Source: Miniphocaeibacter sp012841535
GTDB lineage: Bacteria > Bacillota > Clostridia > Tissierellales > Peptoniphilaceae
Assembly (NCBI RefSeq): GCF_049274025.1
Contig: NZ_JBASRV010000012.1
Direction: 5' to 3' (one strand)
DNA: 64,000 bases
The stretch's first letter is position 1. Every line of letters begins with the position of its first letter. Shown piece by piece: positions 37,876-46,823 of the stretch. The notes beneath the pieces are model-generated. The model was given only the letters and a program-made list of their open reading frames with translations. It was not told the origin of the DNA and ran no database searches. The position numbers and the translations under genes were made by a program.

Positions 37876-38319
37876 ATGAAACGATTTATAAATTTTATAA
37901 GAGATATTGTATATGATTTAAATTATTTTTTATTTACTTTAATTATTATAGCATTAGTCGCTTTTATCCTACAAAATAGAATAACTTATATATTTACAAG
38001 GGATTATGCATCTATTTACAATAATACACCTAAAACCACAACTAATGTTAAAAGTGAATCTATTTATGCTAGTGACAGTATGCCAGAGATAGATATTACA
38101 GTAGTTTTACCAGATGGTTCCGATATTATTAGTAAGGCTAGTATTCTTACCCAAAGCGGTGTAATTGATGACCAGGAAAAATTTCTAAATGTTATTAACA
38201 CATATAATCTACAGGATAAGGTTCTTAGTGGTGAATTTATAATAAAAAAAGGAACTACTTTAGAAGAAGTAATTAATCAAATTACAAATAATGCTCTTAC
38301 AGAAGTAAAAGGCGAATAA
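37876..38319 (+). CDS. Small membrane-anchored protein with MltG N-domain-like region
   Basis: 147 residues: short basic cytoplasmic start, one membrane segment (about 16-33), a Ser/Thr-rich linker, then a globular domain reading VVLPDGSDIISKASILTQSG...FLNVINTYN...LSGEFIIKKGTTLEEVINQI. This pattern resembles the LysM-like N-terminal domain of the endolytic transglycosylase MltG/YceG, but the catalytic domain is absent. AAAGGAG precedes the ATG. It may bind peptidoglycan or act as an MltG partner; both are inference. Single-gene unit with a perfect palindromic terminator. Confidence 0.7.
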   Translation: MKRFINFIRDIVYDLNYFLFTLIIIALVAFILQNRITYIFTRDYASIYNNTPKTTTNVKSESIYASDSMPEIDITVVLPDGSDIISKASILTQSGVIDDQEKFLNVINTYNLQDKVLSGEFIIKKGTTLEEVINQITNNALTEVKGE

Positions 38320-38346
38320 AAAAATTCAGCATATGCTGAATTTTTT
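38318..38346. terminator. Bidirectional terminator
   Basis: 14-bp perfect palindrome AAAAAATTCAGCAT/ATGCTGAATTTTTT between converging genes; it overlaps the stop codons of both. Confidence 0.9.
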
Positions 38347-38884
38347 AAATTCCACTATTTACATATAGATCTATTTTAGATTTTTGAATTACATTCTTAA
38401 AAACACCATTTCTTTTTAATTTATTTAAAATATCTGTATTCATAGAATGTAAAATAGTTTTTTCATAATTATTTAAAATTATTTCAAATAAGTTATTATT
38501 TAAACGATTAGAATGCATTTCTATAAAATAGCAATCAATATTTTTATACTCCACTAATTCTAATATTTCTAAAATTATCTTATCTTTTTCGCAATAGTAG
38601 TTACTTGTTTTATTTATTTCTCTTTTATACCTTCTCTTATCTTTTTCCTTATACTTATTTGCTAAATTATTATGGTATTTAGCCAATATATTATAATATT
38701 GATAGTTATATATACCTTTTTCTACTGAATCTATTTTTAGAAAAGGTTTCATTGATAATCTATCTATTAAAGCATAGTTATTTTCCAAAAAAATCTCTTT
38801 ATTTATTTCACCATTATCAAGTTGTTCTATTAATCCATTTCTTTTTTCTAAAAATAAATTTAGTAATTCTCTTTCACTTTTCAT
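38345..38884 (-). CDS. Hypothetical protein (DUF6648-like)
   Basis: 179-residue, charged, probably all-helical cytoplasmic protein. The blocks LFLEKRNGLIEQLDNGEI, LSMKPFLKIDSVEKGIYNYQYYN and HSNRLNNNLFEIILNN look like a conserved small family of Tissierellia proteins that I recall as DUF6648; this recollection is uncertain. No catalytic motif is visible. A terminator stands upstream, so it has its own short transcript. Confidence 0.65.
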   Translation of the reverse strand: MKSERELLNLFLEKRNGLIEQLDNGEINKEIFLENNYALIDRLSMKPFLKIDSVEKGIYNYQYYNILAKYHNNLANKYKEKDKRRYKREINKTSNYYCEKDKIILEILELVEYKNIDCYFIEMHSNRLNNNLFEIILNNYEKTILHSMNTDILNKLKRNGVFKNVIQKSKIDLYVNSGI

Positions 38885-38900
38885 TTTTCCTCATAATAAT

Positions 38901-38929
38901 AAAAAGCATCCTATTATTGAAGGATGCTT
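38901..38929 (-). terminator. Terminator after P-loop protein gene
   Basis: AAGCATCCT/AGGATGCTT stem followed by TTTTATT on the minus strand. Confidence 0.88.
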
Positions 38930-38936
38930 ATAATTT

Positions 38937-39362
38937 CTATTGTACATTTAATTCTATAACGTCTTTAGCCAACTTTTCAGGAAGCTCTGATTTGTCCTTA
39001 TTTAATCCTATATAGAATTCTACATTGAACTCTTCTGAAAGAACTTCTAAATCCTTTGTTAGAACTTCTAGTTCATGTAATTCAAAATCAACAATGTCAT
39101 AAATACCATCTACATAAACTTTTTCAATATCATAATCCCTTGAAATTATTCCTGCTAAAAATCCGTAGAATCCACTAACAGTATTTATATGATATTTGTT
39201 TGCATTTATTAATCTTACTTGATAATCTAAAGAAAAAATATGAGAATCATCAGTATCAATAAAAACTATATTTCCATTCCCATTTCTTTTGTCTTCATTA
39301 GCTTGATCTATAAGCCATTTTGTTTTACCACTTCCAGATGGACCTAAAACAAATTTAATCAT
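38937..39362 (-). CDS. Small P-loop ATP-binding protein
   Basis: 141 residues with Walker A GPSGSGKT at 7-14 and a possible Walker B KVYVDGIYDI near 94-103. The sequence resembles small clostridial proteins sometimes labelled PilT-like ATPase, but it is too short for a PilT hexamer subunit and no pilus genes are nearby. I call it only a P-loop NTPase of unknown role. It follows the radical SAM gene by 43 bp. Confidence 0.72.
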   Translation of the reverse strand: MIKFVLGPSGSGKTKWLIDQANEDKRNGNGNIVFIDTDDSHIFSLDYQVRLINANKYHINTVSGFYGFLAGIISRDYDIEKVYVDGIYDIVDFELHELEVLTKDLEVLSEEFNVEFYIGLNKDKSELPEKLAKDVIELNVQ

Positions 39363-39405
39363 TTTACCACTACCTTTCTATAACTTAACTACTATTATTA
39401 TTGTA

Positions 39406-40350
39406 TTATATAATACTAATTCCATCAAGATAATTACATAAATCTCCTTGTTGGAAATTGTTCTCTTCTAAGGTGTTTTCAATTTTATCTCTAATCTTCC
39501 ACCAGCTAGTTCCCCAGTTACAAAATACACTATCCTCTTTCGGCATTCTTCCAACTAAACGTTGAATTGCTATGTCTTTTTTAAGATATCTTAAAAACAA
39601 AACTACATATTCAACATATTTATCTAGGGAAATTAACTCTATTTCTTTATTTTTATACATCTTTTCAAGTTTTGTGTTTTTAGGTATATATAATGAATGA
39701 ATTTTCACCTCATCATTATCTAAAACCGAAATTAATTTTGCAGTCTCTATTACATCTAATTCATCATCCCAAGGTAAGCCTATAATAACATGAGTACAAA
39801 TTTTAAAGTTTTTTTCCTTTATTTTTTTACATGCTAATACAAACTCACTTATACCATGTCCCCTATTCAAAGTTTTTAATGTACGATAATTAGCTGTTTG
39901 TAACCCTAGTTCAAATATAATATCTATATTGGTTTCGTTTTTAAATTCTTCCAAAAAATCTAGTTGAATATCGTATATACAATCGGGTCTTGTTGAAATA
40001 TCAATTGCTACAATATCCTCTAAATTACATTCATTAATTATCTTCTTGAATTTTTCAAAATCCATATAGGTGTTTGAAAAATTTTGAAAATAAACTATAA
40101 ATTTTTTCGCCTTGTACTTAGTCCCAATGTACTCTTTATTTCTTAATATTTGTTCTTTTACTGTTAATGAAATATCTAAATTCTCAAAAGAACCACCTTT
40201 TTCATTACAAAAAATACATCCACCTACAGATATATTATTATCTCTATTAGGACAGGTTAAATTCAATTTAACTGGTAATTTATAGACTTTTTCCCCATAA
40301 TTATCCTTTAAATATTCACTATAGGATAAATACAAAGTCCCTTTAGTCAT
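39406..40350 (-). CDS. TIGR01212-family radical SAM protein (YhcC-like)
   Basis: 314 residues with an N-terminal three-cysteine cluster (CPNRDNNISVGGCIFC) expected to hold a 4Fe-4S centre, followed by FQNFSNTYMD, STRPDCI and LGLQTANYRTLKTLNRGH, typical of YhcC/TIGR01212. Substrate unknown; the family has been linked to tRNA-related or regulatory functions without proof. Overlaps the peroxiredoxin gene by 8 bp, so one operon HAD-bcp-radical SAM. Confidence 0.9.
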   Translation of the reverse strand: MTKGTLYLSYSEYLKDNYGEKVYKLPVKLNLTCPNRDNNISVGGCIFCNEKGGSFENLDISLTVKEQILRNKEYIGTKYKAKKFIVYFQNFSNTYMDFEKFKKIINECNLEDIVAIDISTRPDCIYDIQLDFLEEFKNETNIDIIFELGLQTANYRTLKTLNRGHGISEFVLACKKIKEKNFKICTHVIIGLPWDDELDVIETAKLISVLDNDEVKIHSLYIPKNTKLEKMYKNKEIELISLDKYVEYVVLFLRYLKKDIAIQRLVGRMPKEDSVFCNWGTSWWKIRDKIENTLEENNFQQGDLCNYLDGISII

Positions 40351-40783
40351 TTAGATATTCCTTAAGGAAATTATAAACGTCCTCTACATGACCTTTAACT
40401 CTTACTTTTCTATATTCTTTAACTAATTCCCCATCTACATTAAATATAAATGTTGATCTTTCTGTACCCATTACTTCTTTTCCATACATTTTTTTTAGTT
40501 TAATAACATCAAATTTATCATGTAGCACTTTTTCTTTATCACTAATTAAGTCTAAATTTAAATTATGTTTTTTTGTGAAATTTTCATGGGATTTTTCAGA
40601 ATCCTTACTAATACCTACTATTTTAGTATTTAACTTTTCAAAATCTTCTTTTCTCTCTGTAAAATCAATAGCTTCTGTAGTACATCCAGGTGTATTGTCT
40701 CTAGGATAAAAATATACTACTAAATTATATCCTTTATATTTGTTAATAAATTCTTCACTAAAATAATCCTTTATATTACTCAT
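40343..40783 (-). CDS. bcp: Peroxiredoxin, BCP family
   Basis: Thiol peroxidase reducing hydroperoxides. 146 residues with YPRDNTPGCTTEA; the peroxidatic cysteine is C34. The common resolving cysteine five residues later is Ala/Ile here and there is no other cysteine, so a 1-Cys mechanism with an external thiol is expected. The N-terminus is slightly shorter than usual. Start overlaps the HAD gene stop by 4 bp. Confidence 0.9.
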   Translation of the reverse strand: MSNIKDYFSEEFINKYKGYNLVVYFYPRDNTPGCTTEAIDFTERKEDFEKLNTKIVGISKDSEKSHENFTKKHNLNLDLISDKEKVLHDKFDVIKLKKMYGKEVMGTERSTFIFNVDGELVKEYRKVRVKGHVEDVYNFLKEYLND

Positions 40784-41613
40784 AGTATGCCTCCAAAAAT
40801 TTCAACAAGCTCTCTTCCAACACCATCTTCATTATTTGTATATTTTGAAATATACCTAGAATTTAGTTTTAAAAGATCACTTCCATTTTTCATACATATA
40901 CCCAATCCTGATGCTTTTATCATTTCTATATCATTATTATCATCACCAAAGGATATTACTTCTTTCCAGCTAATATTTTTATATTTTAAATAGTTTGAAA
41001 TCCCTATAGATTTCTGTGCTAAAGGATTTAAATATTCAACCATTACATTTCCCCTTAGATAAGATGACAAAATATGAGTCGATAGATCCAATCTTAACTT
41101 TAAAATATCCTTATTTAACTTATGGACTTTTTCCACTTCGTCTATATATACCACAGATAGTATATTCTTTAATTCTTCCATTCCTGCCTCTTTATTATGA
41201 ATAATCTCATCTAATCTACTAACAGATCCAATGTGTTTTTCTTTTTCCACTTCATTTGGAATAATTAAAGATCTTTCATTTTTAGAATCAAATATATGTA
41301 AATAAGGATACATATTTTTGTTTGCACTTATTTCTAAGATTTTTTCATATGATTTAAAATCAATAGGGTTATAAAATAGAATATTATTAAAGTTGCTATA
41401 TTTTGCAATAGCTCCATTATTGGCAATTATTATATGGGGAAAATTAAAATTCTTTATTAAATCAGCAGTTTTACTAAGTCCTCGTCCTGTTGCAATAGCA
41501 ATTTCAATTCCATTATAATATAAGGCTTCTAATACTTGTAAATTGAATTGTGAAACTTGCTTTTCATCATTTAGCAGTGTTCCATCCAAATCTAAACATA
41601 CTATTTTATACAT
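40780..41613 (-). CDS. Cof-type HAD hydrolase
   Basis: 277-residue HAD phosphatase with motif I LDLDGTLLND (nucleophile D8, acid D10), motif II IAIATGRG and motif IV FGDDNNDIEM, plus a C2-type cap, as in Cof/YidA sugar-phosphate or flavin phosphatases. Substrate not predictable. Start at the ATG at 41613 with GAGGT upstream; the longer frame reads into the upstream terminator. Confidence 0.92.
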   Translation of the reverse strand: MYKIVCLDLDGTLLNDEKQVSQFNLQVLEALYYNGIEIAIATGRGLSKTADLIKNFNFPHIIIANNGAIAKYSNFNNILFYNPIDFKSYEKILEISANKNMYPYLHIFDSKNERSLIIPNEVEKEKHIGSVSRLDEIIHNKEAGMEELKNILSVVYIDEVEKVHKLNKDILKLRLDLSTHILSSYLRGNVMVEYLNPLAQKSIGISNYLKYKNISWKEVISFGDDNNDIEMIKASGLGICMKNGSDLLKLNSRYISKYTNNEDGVGRELVEIFGGIL

Positions 41614-41626
41614 ATTTCTACCTCTT

Positions 41627-41656
41627 AAAAAAGACAAAGCAAATTTGCTTTGTCTT
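41627..41656 (-). terminator. Terminator after DUF1292 gene
   Basis: 13-bp perfect stem AAGACAAAGCAAA/TTTGCTTTGTCTT and a T run on the minus strand. Confidence 0.9.
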
Positions 41657-41658
41657 AA

Positions 41659-41982
41659 CTATTCAACATCTTCATCAACAAAAATCTCTTGGAAAACATT
41701 TGAAACTCTTTCAAATTCTTCATCTGTTTCAATACTACCAAGTTCAAATACTTCCTGATCATTTTCATCTTCGATATATCTATATAATAATACTTGTTCG
41801 TCTTCTAAATTAACTAAAGCAATATATTCTCTATTTTCAGTAGGTACATCAAAAATCCCCAATACTCCACATTCTAACTCAGAGTCATCTTCTAAAGTTA
41901 ATGTTATAGTTTCCATTTCTTCAAATTCATGATCGTTATGGTCACATCCACAACCACATTCATGATTATTATTTTCGCTCAT
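41659..41982 (-). CDS. DUF1292 protein with Cys/His-rich N-terminus
   Basis: 107 residues, very acidic. The core TITLTLEDDSELECGVLGIFDV...YIALVNLEDEQVLLYRYIE matches the DUF1292/YrzB family of Firmicutes, function unknown. The N-terminus NNHECGCGCDHNDHE is a compact cysteine/histidine patch that could bind a metal ion; this extension is seen in some clostridial members. ATG at 41982 with GGAGGT upstream. Monocistronic. Confidence 0.85.
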   Translation of the reverse strand: MSENNNHECGCGCDHNDHEFEEMETITLTLEDDSELECGVLGIFDVPTENREYIALVNLEDEQVLLYRYIEDENDQEVFELGSIETDEEFERVSNVFQEIFVDEDVE

Positions 41983-42092
41983 TAGAACCTCCAATTTATT
42001 AAATTTATAAATTTAAATTAAAAAATATATATTAAAATTATTAATATTAATTTTATACCCATTTTTTGTAGTTAAAACAGAAAATAAGGTTA

Positions 42093-42134
42093 ACCATTAA
42101 TTAATATAAACCACTAGAATTATTAATTAATGGT
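42093..42134. repeat. Inverted repeat between ppiC and DUF1292 genes
   Basis: 13-bp arms ACCATTAATTAAT/ATTAATTAATGGT around a 16-nt loop. Lacks a T run on the minus strand where transcription runs; on the plus strand GCTAAATTTTTTT follows. May be an operator or a weak terminator for ppiC. Confidence 0.6.
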
Positions 42135-42172
42135 GCTAAATTTTTTTATATTATAAATCTAATAACAAATTT

Positions 42173-42919
42173 TTAATAAAATTTTTCAACCTTGTATTCT
42201 TGACTTAAATCTTTTGCTTTATTTAAATATACTTCTTGTTGTTTTAAAGCCGTTAATTGTCTTTTAACTTCATTTCTAACTTCATCTAATGATGAATATT
42301 CTTCACTTGTTTTATTATCTACTTTAATTATATGATATCCAAATTGTGATTTTACCGGTTCAGTAATAGTTCCTACTTCTGCATTAAATGCTGCTTGCTC
42401 AAATTCAGGAACCATTTGTCCTCTACCAAATTGTCCTAAAGAACCACCCTTTTCTTTTGAAGGACATGTAGAATACTCAGTCGCAGCTTCTTCAAAGGAT
42501 TTACCATTTTCTATCTCTTCTCTTATTTTTTTAGCTTGTTCTTCTTCCTCTACTAAAATATGAGAAGCTGTAACCATTTCAGGCTTTTTAAAATATTCTT
42601 TATGAGATTCATAATATTCTTCAACGTCACTATCTTTTATTTCTATATCTTTTAAAAAGTTATTAACAGCAAATTGCTTTAATGCACTCTCTTTAATCCT
42701 TTCAACTTCCTTTAGATAGTCTTCATTTTTATCTAAGCCATTTTTTAAAGCATCAAAATAAAATAATTCTTGATTTACTAATTCATCAGCTACTTTTTTC
42801 ATTCCTTCTTCATTGTTAAATTGAGCACCTTGATGTCCCATCATATTAATGAAGCTTTGTACTTCCTCTTTTGAAATTTCTCTTCCATTTACTATTGCTA
42901 AAATATTACCTTCACTCAT
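42173..42919 (-). CDS. Cytoplasmic parvulin-type peptidyl-prolyl isomerase
   Basis: 248 residues: SurA-N-like helical domain (1-105) and a PpiC rotamase domain (about 115-210) with TASHILVE, CPSKEKGGSLGQFGRGQMVPEFEQAAF and SQFGYHIIKV. There is no signal peptide or lipobox, unlike PrsA, so it should work in the cytoplasm, possibly near the ribosome in the manner of trigger factor. One-base gap after cvfB. Confidence 0.92.
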   Translation of the reverse strand: MSEGNILAIVNGREISKEEVQSFINMMGHQGAQFNNEEGMKKVADELVNQELFYFDALKNGLDKNEDYLKEVERIKESALKQFAVNNFLKDIEIKDSDVEEYYESHKEYFKKPEMVTASHILVEEEEQAKKIREEIENGKSFEEAATEYSTCPSKEKGGSLGQFGRGQMVPEFEQAAFNAEVGTITEPVKSQFGYHIIKVDNKTSEEYSSLDEVRNEVKRQLTALKQQEVYLNKAKDLSQEYKVEKFY

Positions 42920-43768
42920 TTAATCTCTCCTCTTTATTTTTATACCATTTTTGTAAAACTCTATTTTATTATTTTTTAATAATCTTCCAACTGCTTTTTT
43001 AAAGCTTGATTTTGTCATAGATAAAGTATCCATTATATCGTCAGGACTTGATTTATCATTTAGTTCTAAAAAGCCATCATTTTCTAAAAGTGTATCCATT
43101 ATTAAATTTCCATCATTATCTATTTCTAGATGACTTCTATTTCTCATTGTTAAATTTAGCCTTCCATCAGCTTTCACTGATGAAACTCTAGCACTAACAT
43201 TTTCACCTACAACAACTATTCCTCTCATATGTTCCTTTGGTATTAACGCTTCATATATACCATCTACTGCTACAAAAGCACCAATATCATCAACAATATT
43301 ATAAACTATTCCATCAACCCAATCATTTTCCTTAAAGTTTGAATCCGTTCGTAAATAATCTCTTATTTTCATAGTTGAACTTAATCTATTGGATTTGTCT
43401 ATATATAGGGCAACTAAATACTTCCTTCCCTTTTCAAGCTTAATTGTTTGCTCTTTAAAAGGTAAAAATAAATCTTTTTGCAAGCCCCAATCTAAAAAAG
43501 CTCCAATTTTTGTAATATCTTTAACTTCTAAGTGGGCAATCTTACCTAAGGTTATTTTAGGTTTTTTTCTAGTTGCAGTTAATCTATTTTCATGATCTTT
43601 ATATATAAAAACATCTATTTTATCTCCTACCTTGTCTTTGTCAGTAACTTCATTACTAGGTAGTAATACAACTTCATCTCTATTAATGTTTTTGGAAGGT
43701 CCTAAAAAAGCTCCAACTTTTCTAATCCGCTTAATTTCTAGTTCTTGAATTTCACCTAATTCTATCAT
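42920..43768 (-). CDS. CvfB-like S1 RNA-binding protein
   Basis: 282 residues with three S1-type OB folds (the first two share KRIRKVGAFLG and KDITKIGAFLDWG; the third has DDIGAFVAVDG) and a C-terminal winged helix (DIMDTLSMTKSSFKKAVGRLLKNNKI). This is the CvfB/YitL layout. In Staphylococcus it affects virulence factor expression by binding RNA. ATG at 43768 with GGAGGTG upstream. Operon with ppiC. Confidence 0.92.
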   Translation of the reverse strand: MIELGEIQELEIKRIRKVGAFLGPSKNINRDEVVLLPSNEVTDKDKVGDKIDVFIYKDHENRLTATRKKPKITLGKIAHLEVKDITKIGAFLDWGLQKDLFLPFKEQTIKLEKGRKYLVALYIDKSNRLSSTMKIRDYLRTDSNFKENDWVDGIVYNIVDDIGAFVAVDGIYEALIPKEHMRGIVVVGENVSARVSSVKADGRLNLTMRNRSHLEIDNDGNLIMDTLLENDGFLELNDKSSPDDIMDTLSMTKSSFKKAVGRLLKNNKIEFYKNGIKIKRRD

Positions 43769-43892
43769 TTCTTCACCTCCACATCTAAACATTATACCAA
43801 TAAAACCAATACTTTACACGTATTTTAACATATTTTTAATATTATCAGTTATTTTTGCCTATTATAATATAATTATTTAAGAAATTATAAAA

Positions 43893-43928
43893 AAAGAGAG
43901 TAGAAAATTTAAATATTTCCACTCTGCA
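43893..43928 (-). terminator. Terminator after sdaAA
   Basis: AGAGTGGAAA/TTTTCTACTCT imperfect stem followed by TTTTTTT on the minus strand. Confidence 0.82.
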
Positions 43929-43956
43929 AAATTCAATTATTACAGGTAAAACAAAA

Positions 43957-44832
43957 TTATTCTCCGTAAAACTCTTTTTTAATTTTTTCACCTGTTTTTG
44001 TAGCAGCCAAGCCTCCTAATGAAGTCTCTTTTAAGGTATAACTCATAGATTTACCAACTTCATTCATTGCCTGAGTTACTTCTTCAAAAGGAACTAATGA
44101 CTTAATTCCCGCCAAAGCTAAATCTGCTGATAAAATTGCATTTATAACTCCTGATGCATTTCTAAATGTACAAGGATATTCAACTAGGCCTGCAATAGGA
44201 TCACATACGAGTCCAAGAATATTTACTAAAGTAATAGAAGCTGCATTTAAAATTTCTTCAATAGAACCACCTTTTAGAAAAACTAAGGCAGCTGACGCCA
44301 TTGCAGAAGCAGAACCACATTCTGCCTGACAACCACCTTCTGCTCCGGCAAAATTAGCATATCTTCCTATTATTTGTCCTATTCCTACAGATGTTAAGAG
44401 AGCATCTACTAACTTTCTATTATCAACATCTTTATTTGAAGCCTTATACCTAAATATTGCCGCTGGTATTATTCCTGATGAACCAGCTGTAGGTGACGCT
44501 ACTATTTTCCCCATTGATGAGCTAAATTCAAGTGTTGAAAAGGCCATTGCCATTGCTTGAATGTTTTCTTTGCTTAAAAATCCCTCATCTTTTAGTGCAT
44601 AGTCATTTGCCTTTTTAGCAAAGCCATCAATCATACCTAGATTTGTAACACTTTCCACTTCTAAAAACTTTTTTGCTGACTGCTCCATAACCTCTAACAT
44701 ATTGAGTAATTTTTCTACTATGACTTCTTCTGTATCTCCTGAGTTTTTAATTTCATCTTCAAGTACTATATCGGCTATGGATTTATTATTTTCTTTACAA
44801 TATAAAATTAATTCTTCTGCGTTATATATCAT
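43957..44832 (-). CDS. sdaAA: L-serine dehydratase alpha subunit
   Basis: Iron-sulphur L-serine deaminase, catalytic chain: serine to pyruvate and ammonia. 291 residues; cluster and active-site segments SPTAGSSGIIPA, GGCQAECGSASAMA, CDPIAGLVEYPCTFRN. Two-subunit form as in Firmicutes and anaerobes. Two bp after sdaAB. The operon also carries a symporter, so serine is taken up and fermented. Confidence 0.96.
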   Translation of the reverse strand: MIYNAEELILYCKENNKSIADIVLEDEIKNSGDTEEVIVEKLLNMLEVMEQSAKKFLEVESVTNLGMIDGFAKKANDYALKDEGFLSKENIQAMAMAFSTLEFSSSMGKIVASPTAGSSGIIPAAIFRYKASNKDVDNRKLVDALLTSVGIGQIIGRYANFAGAEGGCQAECGSASAMASAALVFLKGGSIEEILNAASITLVNILGLVCDPIAGLVEYPCTFRNASGVINAILSADLALAGIKSLVPFEEVTQAMNEVGKSMSYTLKETSLGGLAATKTGEKIKKEFYGE

Positions 44833-44834
44833 TC

Positions 44835-45500
44835 TTAAAATCCTTTCACTAAATGTTTAACGAAATCAATATCTTCGTTTTTAGATATAGTTTCAATGGT
44901 TTTTTCATCAATATTTTTATCAAGTTCAATAACTAAAGTAACTCCCTCATCACTTTTATTTGTATGCATACTTTCAATATTGTAACCATTGTCACTTAAA
45001 ACTGTAGATATAAAGGCTATTATACCTCTTTTGTCTACATATCTACATATTAATAAAGGATATTCGCTAGTAAAATTAATCTTTATACCGTTCATTTCTA
45101 CTATTTTTATATTCCCTCCACCAATAGAGGAGCCAACTACTGTATTAACCTTTCCATTAGGATAATACATTTCTATTTTAACGGTATTAGGATGAACATT
45201 TCCCAAGTCTCCTTTTTCAAAAGAAAACTCCAGTCCCTCTTTTTTAGCTATTTCAAAAGAATCTTTCAATCTATCATCGTCAGGATACATTCTCAATGCA
45301 CCAGCTAATAAAGCCTTATCTGTACCATGACCTCTATATGTTTCTGCAAAAGAGCCGTGTAAAATAAACTTTATTTTATTAAAACCATCGCCTGAAATAA
45401 TTCTAGCTGTTTTCGATATTCTACAAGCTCCTGCAGTGTGGGAACTTGAAGGACCAATCATTATTGGTCCTAAAATATCAAATAAATTATAATCTCCCAT
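44835..45500 (-). CDS. sdaAB: L-serine dehydratase beta subunit
   Basis: 221 residues: dehydratase N-domain with ILGPIMIGPSSSHTAGACRI in part and GSFAETYRGHGTDKAL, and a C-terminal ACT domain (about 148-221) that can bind serine. Partner of the alpha chain encoded next. Confidence 0.96.
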   Translation of the reverse strand: MGDYNLFDILGPIMIGPSSSHTAGACRISKTARIISGDGFNKIKFILHGSFAETYRGHGTDKALLAGALRMYPDDDRLKDSFEIAKKEGLEFSFEKGDLGNVHPNTVKIEMYYPNGKVNTVVGSSIGGGNIKIVEMNGIKINFTSEYPLLICRYVDKRGIIAFISTVLSDNGYNIESMHTNKSDEGVTLVIELDKNIDEKTIETISKNEDIDFVKHLVKGF

Positions 45501-45507
45501 TATATAC

Positions 45508-46728
45508 CTAACTTTCTAATTCTTCTTTAGTTTTTTCTCGTCTAACTATATGTTTGTAGTATATTTTATCAACAGCTACAGCTATGGCATTGTCACCTGA
45601 AATATTGGCAGCTGTTCCAAAGCTATCTTGTGTGGTGTAAAGTGAAATTAATAAAGTTGCCATGCCACTAGTCGGATCTATTCCTACAACTGGTAAAAAC
45701 GGCAATGCACTCATTACTGCTCCACCTGGTGCACCTGGTGCTGCTACCATTGCAATTCCCAATATTGCTATATAAGGTATCATAGTTGTATATCCATTTG
45801 GCATTCCATACATAGCTAATATTGTATAGGTACAAGCTGTTATTGTAATCATTGAGCCTGGCATATGAACTGTTGCCCCTAAAGGAATTACAAAGTCCCT
45901 TATTCCTTTACTTACACCATCTTTTTTAGCACACTCTAAGTTTACTGGTATTGTTGCTGCTGAAGATTGTGTTCCTAAAGCCGTAACATAACCTGAAACT
46001 TGATTTCTAATTAACGTAATAGGGTTTTTTCCTGTATAACTTCCTGATATAACAAACATAGCTGAAACATATAATAGATGTAGTGTTACTATTAAAATAA
46101 ATATTTTCCAGAATATACTTAAAATAGCAAATACAGAGCCAGAATATGCCATATTAGCAAAGTTACCAAAAATATAGAAAGGTAAAACAGGAACAACAGC
46201 TTTTCCTAATATATTAGTTATAATTTCATTAAATTCAGTTATAAATCCATAGCTATATTCACCTTTCCCTTTATTCCTTAACCAAGATATTGATAAACCA
46301 AATACAAAGGCAAAAACCAATGCACCTGTTACATCAAAAAACGGATTCAATTCAACACTAAAAATTGGTTCTAAAGAATCGCCTGCAGCTTTAGTAATTT
46401 GGTCTACTGCTTCTGCTGTTATAAATTTAGGGAAAATACTATCACTCATAATCCATGACAATGTTCCACCTAATAATGTTGACGCATAGGAAATTAATAC
46501 TGTAATCCCTAATAATTTACCTGCCCCCTCACTTAAATCAGCTATCCCCTTTGTTACAAAGGCTAAAATCATAAGTGGTATAACAAAACTTAACCACTGG
46601 CTAAAAAATGATGAAAATGTAACTGCTATTTGAGTTACTATCTTAGGTAGATATAGTCCTGTTAAAACCCCTAAAATAATTGCAATAATCAATTTTGGTA
46701 TTAAACCTAATTTAAATTTCTTTTCCAT
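45508..46728 (-). CDS. Dicarboxylate/amino acid:cation symporter, probably serine (SstT-like)
   Basis: 406 residues, DAACS family, eight or so membrane segments and re-entrant loops; signature regions SSAATIPVNLECAK and GATVHMPGSMITI, and QDSFGTAANISGDNAIAV. The ATG at 46728 has AAGGAGG upstream. It leads the operon with serine dehydratase, so serine or threonine with Na+ is the likely cargo; glutamate/aspartate transport is the alternative. A near-consensus promoter precedes it. Confidence 0.88.
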   Translation of the reverse strand: MEKKFKLGLIPKLIIAIILGVLTGLYLPKIVTQIAVTFSSFFSQWLSFVIPLMILAFVTKGIADLSEGAGKLLGITVLISYASTLLGGTLSWIMSDSIFPKFITAEAVDQITKAAGDSLEPIFSVELNPFFDVTGALVFAFVFGLSISWLRNKGKGEYSYGFITEFNEIITNILGKAVVPVLPFYIFGNFANMAYSGSVFAILSIFWKIFILIVTLHLLYVSAMFVISGSYTGKNPITLIRNQVSGYVTALGTQSSAATIPVNLECAKKDGVSKGIRDFVIPLGATVHMPGSMITITACTYTILAMYGMPNGYTTMIPYIAILGIAMVAAPGAPGGAVMSALPFLPVVGIDPTSGMATLLISLYTTQDSFGTAANISGDNAIAVAVDKIYYKHIVRREKTKEELES

Positions 46729-46753
46729 TATACTCTCCTCCTTATTCAAATGT

Positions 46754-46782
46754 ATTATAACAAAATATTATTGTATTGTTAA
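46754..46782 (-). promoter_or_regulatory. Promoter of serine uptake/deaminase operon
   Basis: TTAACA (46777-46782), 17-bp spacer, TATAAT (46754-46759) on the minus strand. Confidence 0.87.
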
Positions 46783-46823
46783 GTTTTTTTCAATTAACTT
46801 CCAATTTTATTTTTTATAGTTAT

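Noticed and set aside
38937..39362. PilT-type motor ATPase
   Set aside because: At 141 residues it has only a Walker A and no PilT Asp/His boxes, and no pilus genes are nearby.
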